DNA of 64,000 nucleotides from Pomacea canaliculata (GCF_003073045.1 NC_037593.1:2781525-2845524); one strand, 5' to 3'; shown: positions 37,101 through 49,944, counted from the first letter of the stretch. Notes: a model not told the origin generated them from the sequence alone. Translations and numbers: made by a program.

Positions 37101-37635
37101 CTTGAAACCTCATAATTGAAGGTGTGTGCACAATTCATATCACACATACACATGGTGTTAGGTCAGTACCGACGTCCCCAACATAGTGCACTCCACTGAT
37201 AACAAAAATAAAAAAATTATGGGAAACCTCCAAAACAATTCTTAATAAGCCTTATGAATTTCATAATGAACTTGCATTATGACTCTGCAGAATGAAAAAT
37301 GATAGTAAAGTAACTTGCAAATTAGCGTCTGCTACAAGCCTAAAGAATTAAATGTTGCAGGCTAAACACTAAGAAATCAAAATGGCGATAAATAGTTGAG
37401 ACTGCTCAATGCAAAATCTGAAGCATCTGTGACTTACCACAAAAGCAAGACTACTCATCTCAACTTGTTCCAGATCGATTAAAATGAGATTATTTTTTTC
37501 TGCTGCAGCATAAGTACTTTGCGCGGAGTCTTGTTTGCGGGCTTCTCCTTCGAGTTGTGTGTTCACGTCACGGGAATGATAGTGGGTTTGCATGACGTCA
37601 CAGGATCCGTGGCGCGCGTTGTTGTACAGCCTCAT
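31180..37635 (-). CDS. two-zinc-finger, coiled-coil nuclear protein (unnamed)
   Basis: Exons on the minus strand: 37635-37438, 36942-36750, 36584-36394, 35672-35510, 34709-34528, 33014-32889, 31915-31688, 31530-31180; phases agree and give 543 residues. Seen: CPFCVKTDIYQDPVILKAHY (first C2H2-like finger), a CCDHC pair, then CYRCRNGFNRRDEAVKHYKT (second finger, C-x2-C-x12-H-x3-H). Next comes a Ser/Thr/Gln-rich acidic middle, a long coiled coil (KRLEQEKNILRSEVARL, then NLEEQLNVAKKREEDLAQRL and VLQRLEKEHRDLLRQHLNVL) and a tail ending TSKRQKLQ (likely NLS). A DNA-binding transcription factor is inferred; I cannot name the family. A Met at 37458 (MSSLAFVTHPSVRIKG) is an alternative start giving 484 residues. 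It is favoured if the CRE at 37593 is promoter DNA. Confidence 0.85.
32540..32690 (+). repeat. dispersed repeat, copy 1
   Basis: It contains ctatgcccacaaggcattta (32571-32590), continuing identically for four more bases. The same 24 bases, then similar gagat...ctcact/attca...tgttcacat/tgagcacat words, occur at 36210-36365 in another intron of the same gene. The class is unknown. Confidence 0.6.
33540..34130 (-). mobile_element. fossil of an unclassified repeat-borne protein gene
   Basis: The minus strand carries EWRLFVHSLKLSLKAVLLHS, HMKETYDNLKQLL and then CGDLKIVA, followed farther on by HGECFHQDIATMEK. I recall this word order from multicopy predicted proteins in cnidarian, arthropod and mollusc genomes, where it behaves like mobile-element cargo. 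The element class is unknown to me. The copy is clearly broken and old. It lies in an intron of the zinc-finger gene, in the same orientation. Confidence 0.5.
36210..36365 (+). repeat. dispersed repeat, copy 2
   Basis: The partner of the repeat at 32540-32690. It is identical over 24 bases (36240-36263) and diverged elsewhere. Both copies lie in the same orientation in introns of one gene. Confidence 0.6.
36671..36695 (+). repeat. (CA)n microsatellite
   Basis: About 12 CA units in the intron between the two zinc-finger exons. Confidence 0.95.
37593..37600. promoter_or_regulatory. palindromic CRE, TGACGTCA
   Basis: A perfect CREB/ATF site. It falls within the upstream part of the first open reading frame of the zinc-finger gene, which argues that transcription or translation may start downstream (Met at 37458). 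It also lies about 680 bp from the ADAT2 start, in the gap between the divergent genes. Confidence 0.6.
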
Positions 37636-38264
37636 TTTTTCTTTTCTTTTATTTTATCAGTATTTTCGTAGTTCGCACCTAAATCATAGTAACAGGTAAA
37701 ACATTTGATGATGTAAATTAGTTTTTTTGTTGTTCTTTTTCGTTCAAGTGAATACTTGGCTTTCTTCTCAAACTGCGCAAAGAACGGTCCCTGGCGTCAA
37801 GGCTTCCTTGATGTCGCTAATGTTATCGGCGTTGTAATCCGACTTTTGTCGTGAAGCAACGATTTTGAAAAAAAAAAATAGCGACAACGGAAGTATTACC
37901 GTTATCTGTGCATTAAACTGAACTAGTAATGTAAATTTCACTTTAGATGAGCGATGTATCTGTTTATTGGTTTTTCGTGTCTGTATTCAGTTGATGAATC
38001 TAAAACGATGAAAAGATGTACCAGCTTGATATGATGTTTAGGATATTTTGTTATTAAGGTTGGATCTTCCAGGGTGGCAGATCTATTTCACCATTATACA
38101 TATGAAGGAAAAAAGTACGATTACTTGATTAAATAAGTTTTTTAATGATCACTAATACACCATGTACGTACACGAGATGAAAAGGTTGAAAGAATGGTAC
38201 ATATAAAATACTAACCATCTGAATGAATGAAGCTCTGTGGAACTGGAGGGCTATCCTTGCTTAA

Positions 38265-38822
<558 letters not shown>

Positions 38823-39725
38823 GAAAATTTATGTGTGCAAAATACAGAAAAATGTATTTAAAAAAACAAATTAAAGCATGTAACCTCCCAGAAAGTCTTT
38901 CATTTGTAAAACATTTGGGCTATATGAATGTAAGTGTGCCATTAATAAAAAAGAAATTTACAGGTGTCATAAAAATAATCCATTTACCTTTGTTAACTTA
39001 TGAATGGATGCATCCCAACATTACAAAATATAAATATGTATATGCATTTGTTCTCATCAGCTTAAACATTCAGAAACAAATATAAGTATTTGATATTTAA
39101 AAGAGGGGATCATGAGTTAATGCTCTTGGCAGAAATCAAACCATGTGCCTGAAGCATGGATAACTTAAATTGTTACCATCATACACAAGCTGCTAGCACT
39201 TTCATGATAAATCGTTTTTGTCCATTAAATGTTTATGTCCAAATCATGTTTTATGACATCAATATAGAAAAATGCATAAAAAAAAATTCACACCGAAATT
39301 CTCTTGTTCTAAGCTACTGTATGTCACAAAGTGAAATAAGCTGTTTAATTTAATTTTTGTTTTGTGTTTTTTTTTTTTTATATTAAGAATGATGATAAAC
39401 ACACTCTTTAAACTAATACTGAATTCTTTTTACTTCTTTACAAACATCAACCAGGGATTCACACAGTCCAGGAGCATCTCAATCTGATCTGTGACCAAAA
39501 AAAATGAACAGATATACAAATGTGGGGATATTCCACTGTGTAGAAAAACTTCACAACTTGAGGGCTCTGGGGAAAAATCTATCAAAACTTCACAGAGAGT
39601 GGATGGGGAGAAGAAACGTTGAAGTCATGTATGTTAAGGGTTGCAGTATCAAGGATGATGATTATGACTCACTGAAGACAGAGCTAAACAGATGCAGATG
39701 GACCAAGGACTGGCAAAGACATAGT

Positions 39726-42700
39726 ATGCTGCAGGCTGCAATGCATAGAAATATTAACACAGCCATCAGGCATTTTAGTACAAAACCACTGGGAGGTAAT
39801 GAGATTATTCTGCATAAATTTGAACTTAGTCTGATATCAATGACGGCTATCATCTCTGTTTGTGTGTACTTGTTACCATTTCTCTATTTTTGTTTCTATT
39901 ATTTTCTTTCTTTGAGATTGAGAAATTTTAACAGCACTCTTTAAAATGGACATATTGTTGCTTTTCCTGTTGTTTTTTTTTCTATATTATATTTTTATTG
40001 TTGTTTTGTGGGATTAAAAATGTATTGAAATGGGACAGATTCAACATCAAGACGACAACGTCTGGTGATCTTGGGAACTGGATGGGGGAGCTACAGTGCT
40101 TTGTGTTGTATTGACAAGAGTCTGTTCGATGTGTTGGTTGTTAGTCCTCGCAACCATTTTCTGTTCACCCCATTGCTAGCCAGCACAACTGTTGGAACTC
40201 TAGAATTCAGGTAACATTTATAGAAGTGATATATAATATATTATAACTATTACTTAATATTCAGAAATGATGGCTCAAAAGCTACTAGAAATAAAGTGAA
40301 ATAGACTATGGTGCACAATGGGCATTACAACTTACCCCATTAGAAAAAAATAGTGAGAATATGAGACTGCATATGTAGTTTCATTGAATGATGACTGCTA
40401 CTACAGCCAGTGAAACCTTAGATGTCACATCTGCTTGATTGTTTTCATAATTTAGTATTTAATATTTATGCATTGCTATGAATATCTACATCTGCCAAAT
40501 TCCTTATTATTGAAATTTGTAATTCACTAGCTGTTTGTTTTAGTAGTTGCCTAAAATTCTTATTCAGCTTAAATGTTTTGGTGTTTTGAGCACAAAATAT
40601 GTAATTTTAGCCACTATAGTTGCCTTTTCTAATGTTGGTATTTTAAACAAAATTATTTACATTTTTTAAATCAGTCTTGAACTCCAAAAGTAATTCTGCG
40701 CAGCAGTGTCATAAGATGTGTGCTCATTTGGTCAGTCCATCTTTTAATAATTTTTATTTATCTAATTAAAGCATTTGCTTTTCAATAGGTCCATTATTGA
40801 GCCGGTTCGCAACACAGGGTTTCGCGAGTCTGCTCACTTCCATCTATCGTATGCTACTGATGTAGACTTCTGCAAAAAGCAGCTTCATGTGACAAGTGTT
40901 CTCAGACCAACTTTGTCCTATAAGCTTGATTATGACAAGCTAGTTATTGGAGTTGGAGCTCTCAGTAACACTTTCAATGTGCCTGGAGTTGAGACCAATG
41001 CCTTCTTTCTTAAGGTGAGCTTACATGCTTTGAAATAGTAGAAGTTATTGTTTAACTTACAAGAAGAAACATTTGCAGAGTATACCAGACAGGAACATAA
41101 CACATGAACTTAATTATTTACAACTAAATTAAGTTTTAATGAGTTATATAATTTTAGGAAATTTTTTTTTGGTTCAAGGAAATTCGAGATGCCCGCAAAA
41201 TCCGGAACAAAATCCTCTCCAACTTTGAGCTTGCGTTGCAACCAGGAATTGACAGAGATGAAAGTGAGCGATTGCTGCACATTGTCATTGTGGGAGGTGG
41301 GCCAACAGGTGTGGAGTTTGGGGCAGAACTCTATGATTTTGTAGAGCAGGTAACTATCATGTCTTGTGACTCTGTGTGTGTGTGAGACAGAGCATATGCA
41401 TGAGAAAATAAAGGATCACTTTCTTTCATCCAGGATGTTGCAAGACTGTACAGAGAACAGCAAAAGCAAGTCCAAGTGACTCTGGTTGAATCAAATCAGA
41501 TTCTTGGGGCTTTTGACAAACGGCTCCAATCCTATGCTGAGAAGAAAATGAAACAAAGGAAAAGATTTAATATTGTTCAGTCTGCTGTTGTTGGTATGCT
41601 ATTTTATTTACAGGTTTCAAGTTTCTCTTTGTAGATGACATCTATATATAGCCTTCAGCTACAGCATCCATGAACATCATCAACAGACCTTTTTTGGGAT
41701 CCCACCCTATCTTTTCTTCTTGTTCACTCACTTTATCCCTCTCACATGGACGGACATACACGTACACACACAGACAAAAAGAGAAAGGTTACATTTCTCT
41801 TAAATCACCTTTCTGAATGCAAAGTACAGTAATTCTAAAAAAACAGTGTCCTTTTCTTGCTCTTATGGGATATGTTAACTAAAACCAAAAATCTGAGATA
41901 AAATAATATGCAGACTTAATGCAACACTCTAAATTATCAGATCATTTGGATTTGAAAGGAACAGGTAGGTTCTTTGGATGCCCTAGGTCAGAGATTCTCA
42001 ATCTTTTTCACAACTTTACCCCCAAAGGATGAAAGTATGTCCACAGAAACCCATGCACGTACGTTCGCGCATAAAAGTACTTTTTTTTTTTTGTAATAGC
42101 TTGTGCCAAGAACGGATATTAGTTTGTGCTTGTGCTTATTTATATCACTGCTTACACCTGCATAACCCTTGCCTAGGGGTACACTTACCACTGGTTGAGA
42201 ACCATGGCCCTAGGTGATGTAGTTGCCCATACCATACAATTAAAGCATATTTAAAGATAGTTTATGAACTTTTTGTACTGATTAATAATTTTTAATTACC
42301 ATTGGCAGAAGTAACACCCACCTCTGTCAAGCTCAAAGATGGAGAGGTGATTCCTTGTGGGCTAGTTGTCTGGTCAACGGGCCTGGCACCTCGGCACTTC
42401 ACAAGCGCACTCGCTGTAAAAAAGAACCGCCAAGGACAGGTAGGGCTGTAGGTAAACAAGCCCCTATACTTGTGCAAGATGTTCACCATTATTTACAAAT
42501 AGAAGGGTTTTCTTCATAACAAGATTATGATTTCACAAATAAGAGCATATTTGTTTGAGATAATGGCCGTTAAATGTTATCTTTTATACTTGGACAGAGT
42601 TCAAACCTATGATAATAGTGGAATAAGAAATTTAGTCTGGTGCACCTGATTAACATATGATACAAATGTCTCAGATTCTGTATTGAAGGTTGGTAAAATA

Positions 42701-44059
42701 GCATATTGTCTTCAAGCAAATGTGCATAAGATAATAATTCCATTCTGCAAAGTGATTAACATTAGAAGATGGAATTTTTAAGATGTGTATGGTGTGTCCC
42801 ATATCCAAAAAAAAAAGAAAAAAAACGGAGGTAAATTTCATTATTTTGCGTTCATCATTTTTACTAATCACTGCCAAGTGTTGGATGCTACATGTGTTTG
42901 CACACAGTGTACTTTAAAAATCTTGAGCTGGGATCGTTGTCTGACAGATTCTCACAGATGGACACCTTTGCATGAAGAGTGACACTACTGGCTCTGTGTT
43001 TGCACTGGGTGACTGTGCAGATATTGATGATTACTCTTTACCTTGCACTGCACAGGTATAAATTACCTTAGTAGTTTTAGTGAAATTTTTTTATTAGATT
43101 TTCCCATTTTTCTGTCATGCTGAAAGTAAGGTGATGTTGGACTGTGGAGAAGGAAATATATTTCCACAGCTGTCTTATTATATTGCAAAGAATTATTTTG
43201 TGCAATGATTGTTCATCCTTAGCCTGAATTTTTTTAAAACACTCTGAAAGATCAATGTTAAAGAAAAATTGTTGTAAAAGCTAGATTCAACCAAGATTCT
43301 TGTTGTAGTTTAAATCTTTCATAGACAAGAAAGCTGAGGAGTCATATAAATCTTTTGTGTATTGTGGTTGAAAGAGCACTGGATGGTGTAACGCTACCCT
43401 TTGATTTATTTGACATCAGAACAAATTGCTGCTTCCAGGTTGCTGAGCGACAGGGTCGCTACTTGGCAGATTTCCTCAACAAAGGTTGCCCACCACATAT
43501 GGAGCCTTTCAGGTTCAAAAATATGGGCATGCTTGCATATATTGGTCGGTATGAGGCTCTTGTAGATACACCAGTGGCACGACTTTATGGTAAGTCACAG
43601 AAGGTACGTAATTGTATGTGCTAAGCTTCCGCACAACTGACAGCATAGTAGCTTATAATTACTGTATTTATATTTATAATTATTATACATCAGCAGGCAT
43701 TTTTCAGTTCCATTATAATCTTATAGGACCAAGTCTTATGTGGTGTCCATCACTGACTAAAATGTTATTGCAGCATATTAGGAAGGGAAGATGAAAAAAA
43801 AAATTAAAATAAAACTGTGATCCATGTTTAAAATAGCATAAAACTTTTGTCATTCTCACCATTATTTTCATCATCATCATCATTGTCACCACCACCAATT
43901 TGCATTATAACCATATTTGGTGTTGCAGGAGTTTCATCATGGCTTCTTTGGAGGTCAGCATATCTGACGAGATTAGGCAGCTGGCGTCTGAGGATGCAGG
44001 TGCCTATGGACTGGACGAAAACTTTAATTTTTGGACGTGATATCTCCTTCTTTAAATAA
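39726..44059 (+). CDS. type II (alternative) NADH:ubiquinone oxidoreductase, NDH-2
   Basis: A single-subunit, rotenone-insensitive NADH dehydrogenase that feeds electrons to ubiquinone without pumping protons. Exons: 39726-39795, 40039-40210, 40789-41014, 41179-41349, 41434-41593, 42309-42439, 42948-43055, 43439-43589, 43929-44059; phases agree and give 439 residues. The FAD motif [10 protein letters not shown] is at 32-41, the NADH motif [16 protein letters not shown] at about 192-206, and FALGDCAD at about 328-335. The C-terminus [13 protein letters not shown] then FGRDIS is typical of NDI1-like membrane anchoring. The start [20 protein letters not shown] looks like a mitochondrial presequence; the frame stays open upstream to an ATG at 39504. 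There is no EF-hand. AATAAA overlaps the stop codon. Confidence 0.93.
41989..42207. mobile_element. hAT-type MITE with 8-bp TSD
   Basis: The 219-bp insert between exact ccctaggt duplications (41981-41988, 42208-42215) begins cagagattctcaatc and ends ggttgagaaccatgg, diverged versions of the hAT terminus seen at 19168. It has no coding content. It lies in an NDH-2 intron. Confidence 0.8.
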
Positions 44060-44060
44060 A
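44055..44060 (+). terminator. poly(A) signal overlapping the NDH-2 stop
   Basis: AATAAA contains the stop codon TAA (44057-44059). A TG-rich downstream element (gtgtgcatgtgtgtgc) begins at about 44071. The 3' UTR should therefore be only some 15-25 nt. Confidence 0.65.
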
Positions 44061-44499
44061 ATTTGCCAGTGTGCATGTGTGTGCAGGCCCATGCATGTGT
44101 ACACTTGCTACAAAATATGAGTAATAGTTGAGTTTTAGAACACTTCTTACAGTTTGAACTGATCAATGCTGTACACACATCATAAGTATATGGTAGAAAA
44201 GCATAAAAATATTATGTTCTATGCAACAACCCAAAATAATTGAGTTGTTTTAATCGAAAAAATGTCTCTTTGAACCTGCAACCATTTACTGTTTTCCTTA
44301 GTTTTGTCACATTTAAAATATAAATTTCTACTTATACACAATATGTAAATATTATGGATAATATTTTATTATTTGTCCTACTGGGAAATTAGTTTTATAA
44401 GGCTCTATAAGGAAGCAAGAGTGAGAACCACACAATATGACATCAACAATAACATCACCTCCCGTTCATACCTGCCACACATCAAACTCCTGTATAATC

Positions 44500-46330
44500 A
44501 GTGGCGTAGGAACCAGGGGTAACGAGGTTGGGGGGTAACTGCCCCCTCAAAAAACATAATGAGGGAACAATAATGTAAACATGGTTCACTGTCAGCATGG
44601 AGACCCCCCAACCCCAAAAGCTCAGCATCTTCTTACGGCACTGACAGTAAGAGTTCAGGCCTACATAAGATCGCATTCATTCACACACGGTAGTATGCAG
44701 AAGTCGCACAGCCAAAACAACAAAGGACAGCCTCAGTCTTTTGGTCCTGCATCCAGACACACGACGTGAAGAGTCCAACAGAACTCGATTTCCCGATAGG
44801 ACATGCCTATCATTAACGCAGAGCTCCACTTTTGAAAATGTATATCGGATTTGTAATATCTGACGATGATCCTTTTTCATTCTGCTTGAAATTATTTTAA
44901 ACTGCTGTTTACAAGATTTGTGAATATGATGAAGTAAAACAATATTTTAGAAAACGTTCAGTAATTTTAGATGTGTGGCTTTGACTGAAGTTGTTCCTAA
45001 GAACTTTTTTTTTTTTTAAACAAGAACCACATTAGATAAATTACGTGATCTTAAATCGAAAGCTCATTCACTCGTTTACTTCTATCACTGATCAGTGAGT
45101 CGGTCCCCATAAAGCTTTCAATGTGTGTTTAAATGAACACCATGGAATTTGTGTGCGCGCGATCCCTTTGTTATTTTGCAGAGGCACTAAAAAAAGTGCG
45201 TTTGAAGGGTGGAGATGGATACGGGACCCCTTGACAATGAAATTTTCCGTTGAGACAGAGGATGCTTAAAGCAAGACATACGGCCAGAGCATGCCAAATA
45301 GAGATTTGAACACTATGCGGATAGGACTTTCCTAGAAGGTCGGCGTCGAAGACAACGGCCCTCAGGAGTTTAAATTCTGGAAGATTAGAATGTAAGTCTG
45401 CAAACAAATAATTACAAGGGAATCTTTATGCATATAATTTAAGCATAAGTACAGTGACTTCGTAGGTGGTTTTAAAATAAATCAGAAGATCTGTGCAGTT
45501 ATGACAACAAATCCCAGGATATTGATCTCTGCATATCCAATTCACCATTATGGCGATCAATTTCTTGTTGGAGTTAGCATTATCAGGTGCGAATTTCGCC
45601 AAAAGTAGTGAAATCATTATCTGATTATAGAATTTATGGGCAAGCATGAAGAAAATGCAAGCTCTGTAAAAGCCGACAAGTCTTGAATTGCTTCATCGAA
45701 GAACTTTGTGACAAATTGGGTATGATTGAAGCAAGCTAGTGAGAGGTTTAGTCTTTAGACAGTGGATTGTTTCTTCTTTAGCTGGTAATGTTCGAGACTT
45801 AAAAGTTTATCGGGGGAAAAAAGTTTGAAATAAGAGAGCAGAGTCACCGAATAATAATAGATGTTAATAAGCAGGTAACCATTTCAAGAGGGGAGAACAC
45901 TCCATTGCATACCATTATGTAAACACGTATGCTAGTAAAACCAGCGAAGTAAAACTGTGTAGCAGGAGAAGTGGGATTGCGTAAGCATTTCATAGCATTT
46001 TTAGAGATAAGACTGAGGTAGGTCTGGGCCAGATAAATCCGCAAATCAGTATTTGTAGTTATAGCAAAAGCAAAGTATCTATGCCATAATGCCACAACAT
46101 TATATGAACTAAAAACTATCAAACACAGACTGCTAACTGCTGTATTTCCTTTCAGGGAGAGATTACTTCATTGATCGCTTCACTCATTGCTGGAAAAAAA
46201 ACAACTAAATGCCAAGGCTCATTATTTTTTTTGAGTATCCTATCCCTCTTGACAGATCACTTTAGAGAAGGAAAAATCTTCAGCAGGAAAACATACTGGA
46301 AGTGATCTCTTTAAGCTGAAATAATCCGAC
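44500..46330. other. intergenic stretch between NDH-2 and the phosphatase
   Basis: No gene recognised. cagtggcgtaggaacc at 44499 looks like a DNA-transposon terminus, but no partner end was found. The rest shows only short random ORFs. Confidence 0.4.
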
Positions 46331-46363
46331 AAGATTTGATTGTGTTGCTGCTGTCAGTTTTGT

Positions 46364-48540
46364 ATGGCAGCCTTGCTTCATGTCATCTTGTCTTCTGTTC
46401 TGCGCTTGGAGCCAGAAAGACCACAAAGCAAATATGACATTCCTGTGCCGGAGTTTTGTCATGCGACACTGAATGCAGAGCACCTGGATGATCGGGAGGT
46501 GTTTGTCATCGGAGATGTTCATGGATGTTTTGATGAGCTGTGTCAGTTGTTGGAAGCTGCAAGGCAGAAATGCCAAGATCCTTTTGTTGTTTTTGTTGGT
46601 GACATGATCAACAAAGGGCCAAAAAGTGTGGATGTTCTAAGGTAAGGCATACGTTTTGAAATATGAAAGAATAGATTCTAGCTTTTATTTTATCAGTGGT
46701 GATGCTAGTGGCAATGGGTGATTATAACAATGACATTGGTAACTAGTGGTAGCGAAACACTATTATTCATTTCATCATGTTTTAGTGATGCTAAAAATAA
46801 ATATTAAATATGTAGTTGTAGTTCATTTTTCACTAGGGACCAAACACATCTAAAGTTAGGAACATAATAGCTAGGTAAAGTTTGGCAATAAATTGTGAAC
46901 TGAAATAACACTTTAAAAGTTAGACAAAACTTTCCTTTACCAGCAATAACATACTGTGGATTGAGTCTTGAAGGTAATAATGTAGGCTGTTTTTTTTTGC
47001 ATGAGCATTATTATTTCTTAATTGTTATTTTATTGTTTTGTTTAGGTTTTTAAAGAATATTTTAAATGGACAGCATGTTTTTATATGTGCATGCCTGTGT
47101 AGCTATATAGTTCAAACAAAAATTTTAAATAAATCAGAAATTTGTTACTTTGTGAAATATTGTATACCAGATTGGTACAAGAGATGACTCGAAGAAATGA
47201 AGCATCAGCTGTCCGCGGAAATCATGAGGAGTGCGTTTTACGAGAGCTTTGGGCTGTACGTCGGAAGCAAGGGTACATTTTACCAGAAAGGTATGTGTCT
47301 TTTGGGAATTTGAGAAAAAGAAATGTACCTATGTATGACATGGGAGGCTGCCACTGCCAGTGTTTACAGCTTTTGTCACATTAGAAAATCTTTTTTTCAG
47401 GGAGAAATAGGGTTTGGTTGAGGAAAGGAATTTTGATGTAAGAGTGGCATGTCATTAACCCCCATCACCTTTCCTATATGCAGCTTTAGATGCAGCATTG
47501 CTTTAAAGCAGTGGTTCTCAAAGTATTTCGGACCGCGGACCACTTTACTTAAGTAAAAGGTATGGCGGACCACCAAGGCCTAAAAATCAGTCTGTACTAT
47601 GAATTTCAAATTTAAATTGCCGCATTTGTTTCATTACAATTCAAAACTAAATGTACTTCTGTGACAGTAGTACACTGTATAGTAATAAGTTGACATAAAT
47701 CTACCTCGTCATTTGTAATTAAAATGTTAATGCGAGGAATGCATCACTTTAAACATTACTTTGATGACATATGTCGACTGCAGCCGCGGACCACCTGACC
47801 TATGCCCGCAGACCACACTTTGAGAACCTCTGCTTTAAAGCAATCGGGAAAAATTCTTTAGTGAAATCAATAGTATTCATAGATGGTACTTAGTTATCCA
47901 ACAGCATTCCATTATTTAAATAGTCATAGTGGATTTTCTTAACATTAGTTTCTCACCCAGCCATGAAGTTGATATGATTTTCTGATGCTTAAACTATAGA
48001 AAGTTAATTATATACATTTGTATTTATGAAATGGAGAAGTAACTTGCCATAATTTATAAAAATCTATCTTATCTCAACATTTTTGTTCATTGTTTACTTT
48101 CTCTAAATAACAGATATCAGTGGGTCTTGGAGTTAACAGAAGAAGACTTCCAGTACCTTCAAGGACTTCCATACACATTAAGTATTCCCTCCAAGTCAGC
48201 ACTGGTTGTTCATGCGGGACTTATACCAGGGCTTCCTTTAGAAAGACAGTCCCTTGTCAACCTCACTCACATGAGAAACATCATCGAGGAGGACTTTTTT
48301 CATGGTGATGGGTTTGTGGGCAGCAGCAAGCTGGACCAAGGAGAAGCTTGGGCTTCACTTTGGCCTGGTCCTGAACATGTCTATTTTGGACACGATGCAG
48401 TTCGAGGCCTGCAGAATTGGCCACATGCTACTGGACTTGACACAGGCTGCTTGTATGGAAATAGTCTTAGTGGAGTATTTATAGGACATGAACAAAATCC
48501 TTTGTCTGTTAAAGCATTAAAGATGTATAGAAAACCATGA
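46364..48540 (+). CDS. ApaH-like phosphatase (ALPH), PPP superfamily
   Basis: Metallophosphoesterase of the group related to bacterial Ap4A hydrolase ApaH. A trypanosome member (ALPH1) acts as an mRNA decapping enzyme. Exons: 46364-46641, 47171-47290, 48114-48540; phases agree and give 274 residues. The PPP metal/catalytic motifs are complete: GDVHG (50-54), GDMINKGP (79-86; KGP rather than RGP is typical of ALPH), GNHEE (109-113), VVHAGLIPG (H166) and FGHDAVRG. The N-terminus (LHVILSSVLRL) is hydrophobic, but I cannot tell whether it is a targeting signal. The substrate in animals is unknown to me. Confidence 0.9.
47509..47832. mobile_element. hAT-type MITE, copy 1
   Basis: 324 bp between ctttaaag duplications (47501-47508, 47833-47840). 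The termini are cagtggttctcaaagt and actttgagaacctctg. Inside both ends lie mirrored ggaccgcggaccac / gcggaccacctgac words. It lies in the ALPH intron before the last exon. It is homologous to 51404-51713. Confidence 0.92.
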
Positions 48541-49940
48541 GTGATCAACAAATATTTATCATCTGTCTTTTATATCATTTTGGCTTTGGGCTTGTAATGT
48601 TTAAACAAAGTGAGTCTATGCAACAGCCCTCTGCTGTTTGTCTATTTATGGTAAATGTTAGTGTTAGTTTCCAAAAAACTGAGGAGAATCTCTGAGAAGT
48701 GAGATACAGATGATTAATGTCAGCTTACAAAGGTCATTGACATACTTTTTCTGGCATATTAAATGTGCCATTGATGACATGGCTTTTAGAATATTGAAAG
48801 GAAATCTATTTTTGAAGAAGAATGCAAACCTGTAGATATTTATAGTTTGAAAAGTTATTTTAGCTTAACGAAAACTAATGCAGTTCATGCTTATATAATA
48901 CCATCTAGACTAAAATTTAGCATGCAGGTACCCAAGGTCTACTTGTAACTGAAGATTTTTATATCAAAATGATTTCAAACTGAAGTTTTCTTGTAGTTTT
49001 TTTTAAAAACATTTTCTCTTTCTTTTCAAGATTTAGGCTCTTGTTTTACCCTTTTCACATGAGCAGGTGACATCAGGGGATTTAAAATAAAATTTTCTGA
49101 GTGATGTCATTCTATAAGGGTACTTCACATTAATCTTGTAGCATTATCTCTTTTCTTTCTTTTTTTTAAATGGATTCCAGGGAGGCATCACTTTGTATTA
49201 CCAAGACATTTTAGAGCATTCCTTATATTATAGTTTGCAAAAATATGATGCATCCATTGCTTCTTGTACTAAACTACTATTTTCATAGTATAAAAGGCAA
49301 TCCAGAGCACAGGCTTATTAGTCATTTTATTTACTTTTAATGACTTGGTTATCTAACTTACAAGGTACAAATTCTCAAAATGTGGATAAATAATTTGCAT
49401 GGTATGAGCCTTGAAACATTAACTTGCATGCAATGAGATCATTAAGTACATGGACATATATATATCAACAAGCTGTGAGAAAAGAAGAAAAGCTAGGAAC
49501 ATTGTTTTCATAAGGTATATTAATCTGTTTGAATGGTGTTAAGATTCTGAGCTATTTCTGTACATATTGCTGTTTAAATTCTTGTTTCTTATAAATCAAA
49601 GAGATTTGAAATGTTAACTTACAATTTGAAAAATAGTTTTAAAAATGCAGATGTAGAGATTGTTGTCTTTGGATATGCTGAGAGATGAAAGGGTTAAAAG
49701 CCATAAGGCACAGTTTAAGTTAAAAGGTGCAAGTGATCTTTTGTTCACATCAGGTTCCTTTATTGGCTCATCTTTGTTAAAGTCCATTTCTCTCTGTTAT
49801 GTGTACTAAGTAAGATTGATATATTGTGCATTAACAACACCAGCTGGAAGGTTTACAAGAGCATAAATGTTTTGTGTAAAAGATGAAGTTCTGTACAGTG
49901 CTTGTTGATAATAATGAATGTAAAATGTGTAAAGAGCATA
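48541..49940. other. AT-rich stretch after the ALPH stop
   Basis: No gene or clear repeat. AATAAA occurs near 49086. It may be ALPH 3' UTR in part. Confidence 0.4.
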
Positions 49941-49944
49941 CTCA

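Noticed and set aside
39504-39725. N-terminal extension of NDH-2 in frame with the start
   Set aside because: The frame is open, but the downstream Met begins a typical mitochondrial presequence and the extension has no recognisable content.
44499-44530. transposon terminus cagtggcgtaggaacc
   Set aside because: No matching opposite end and no target duplication found.
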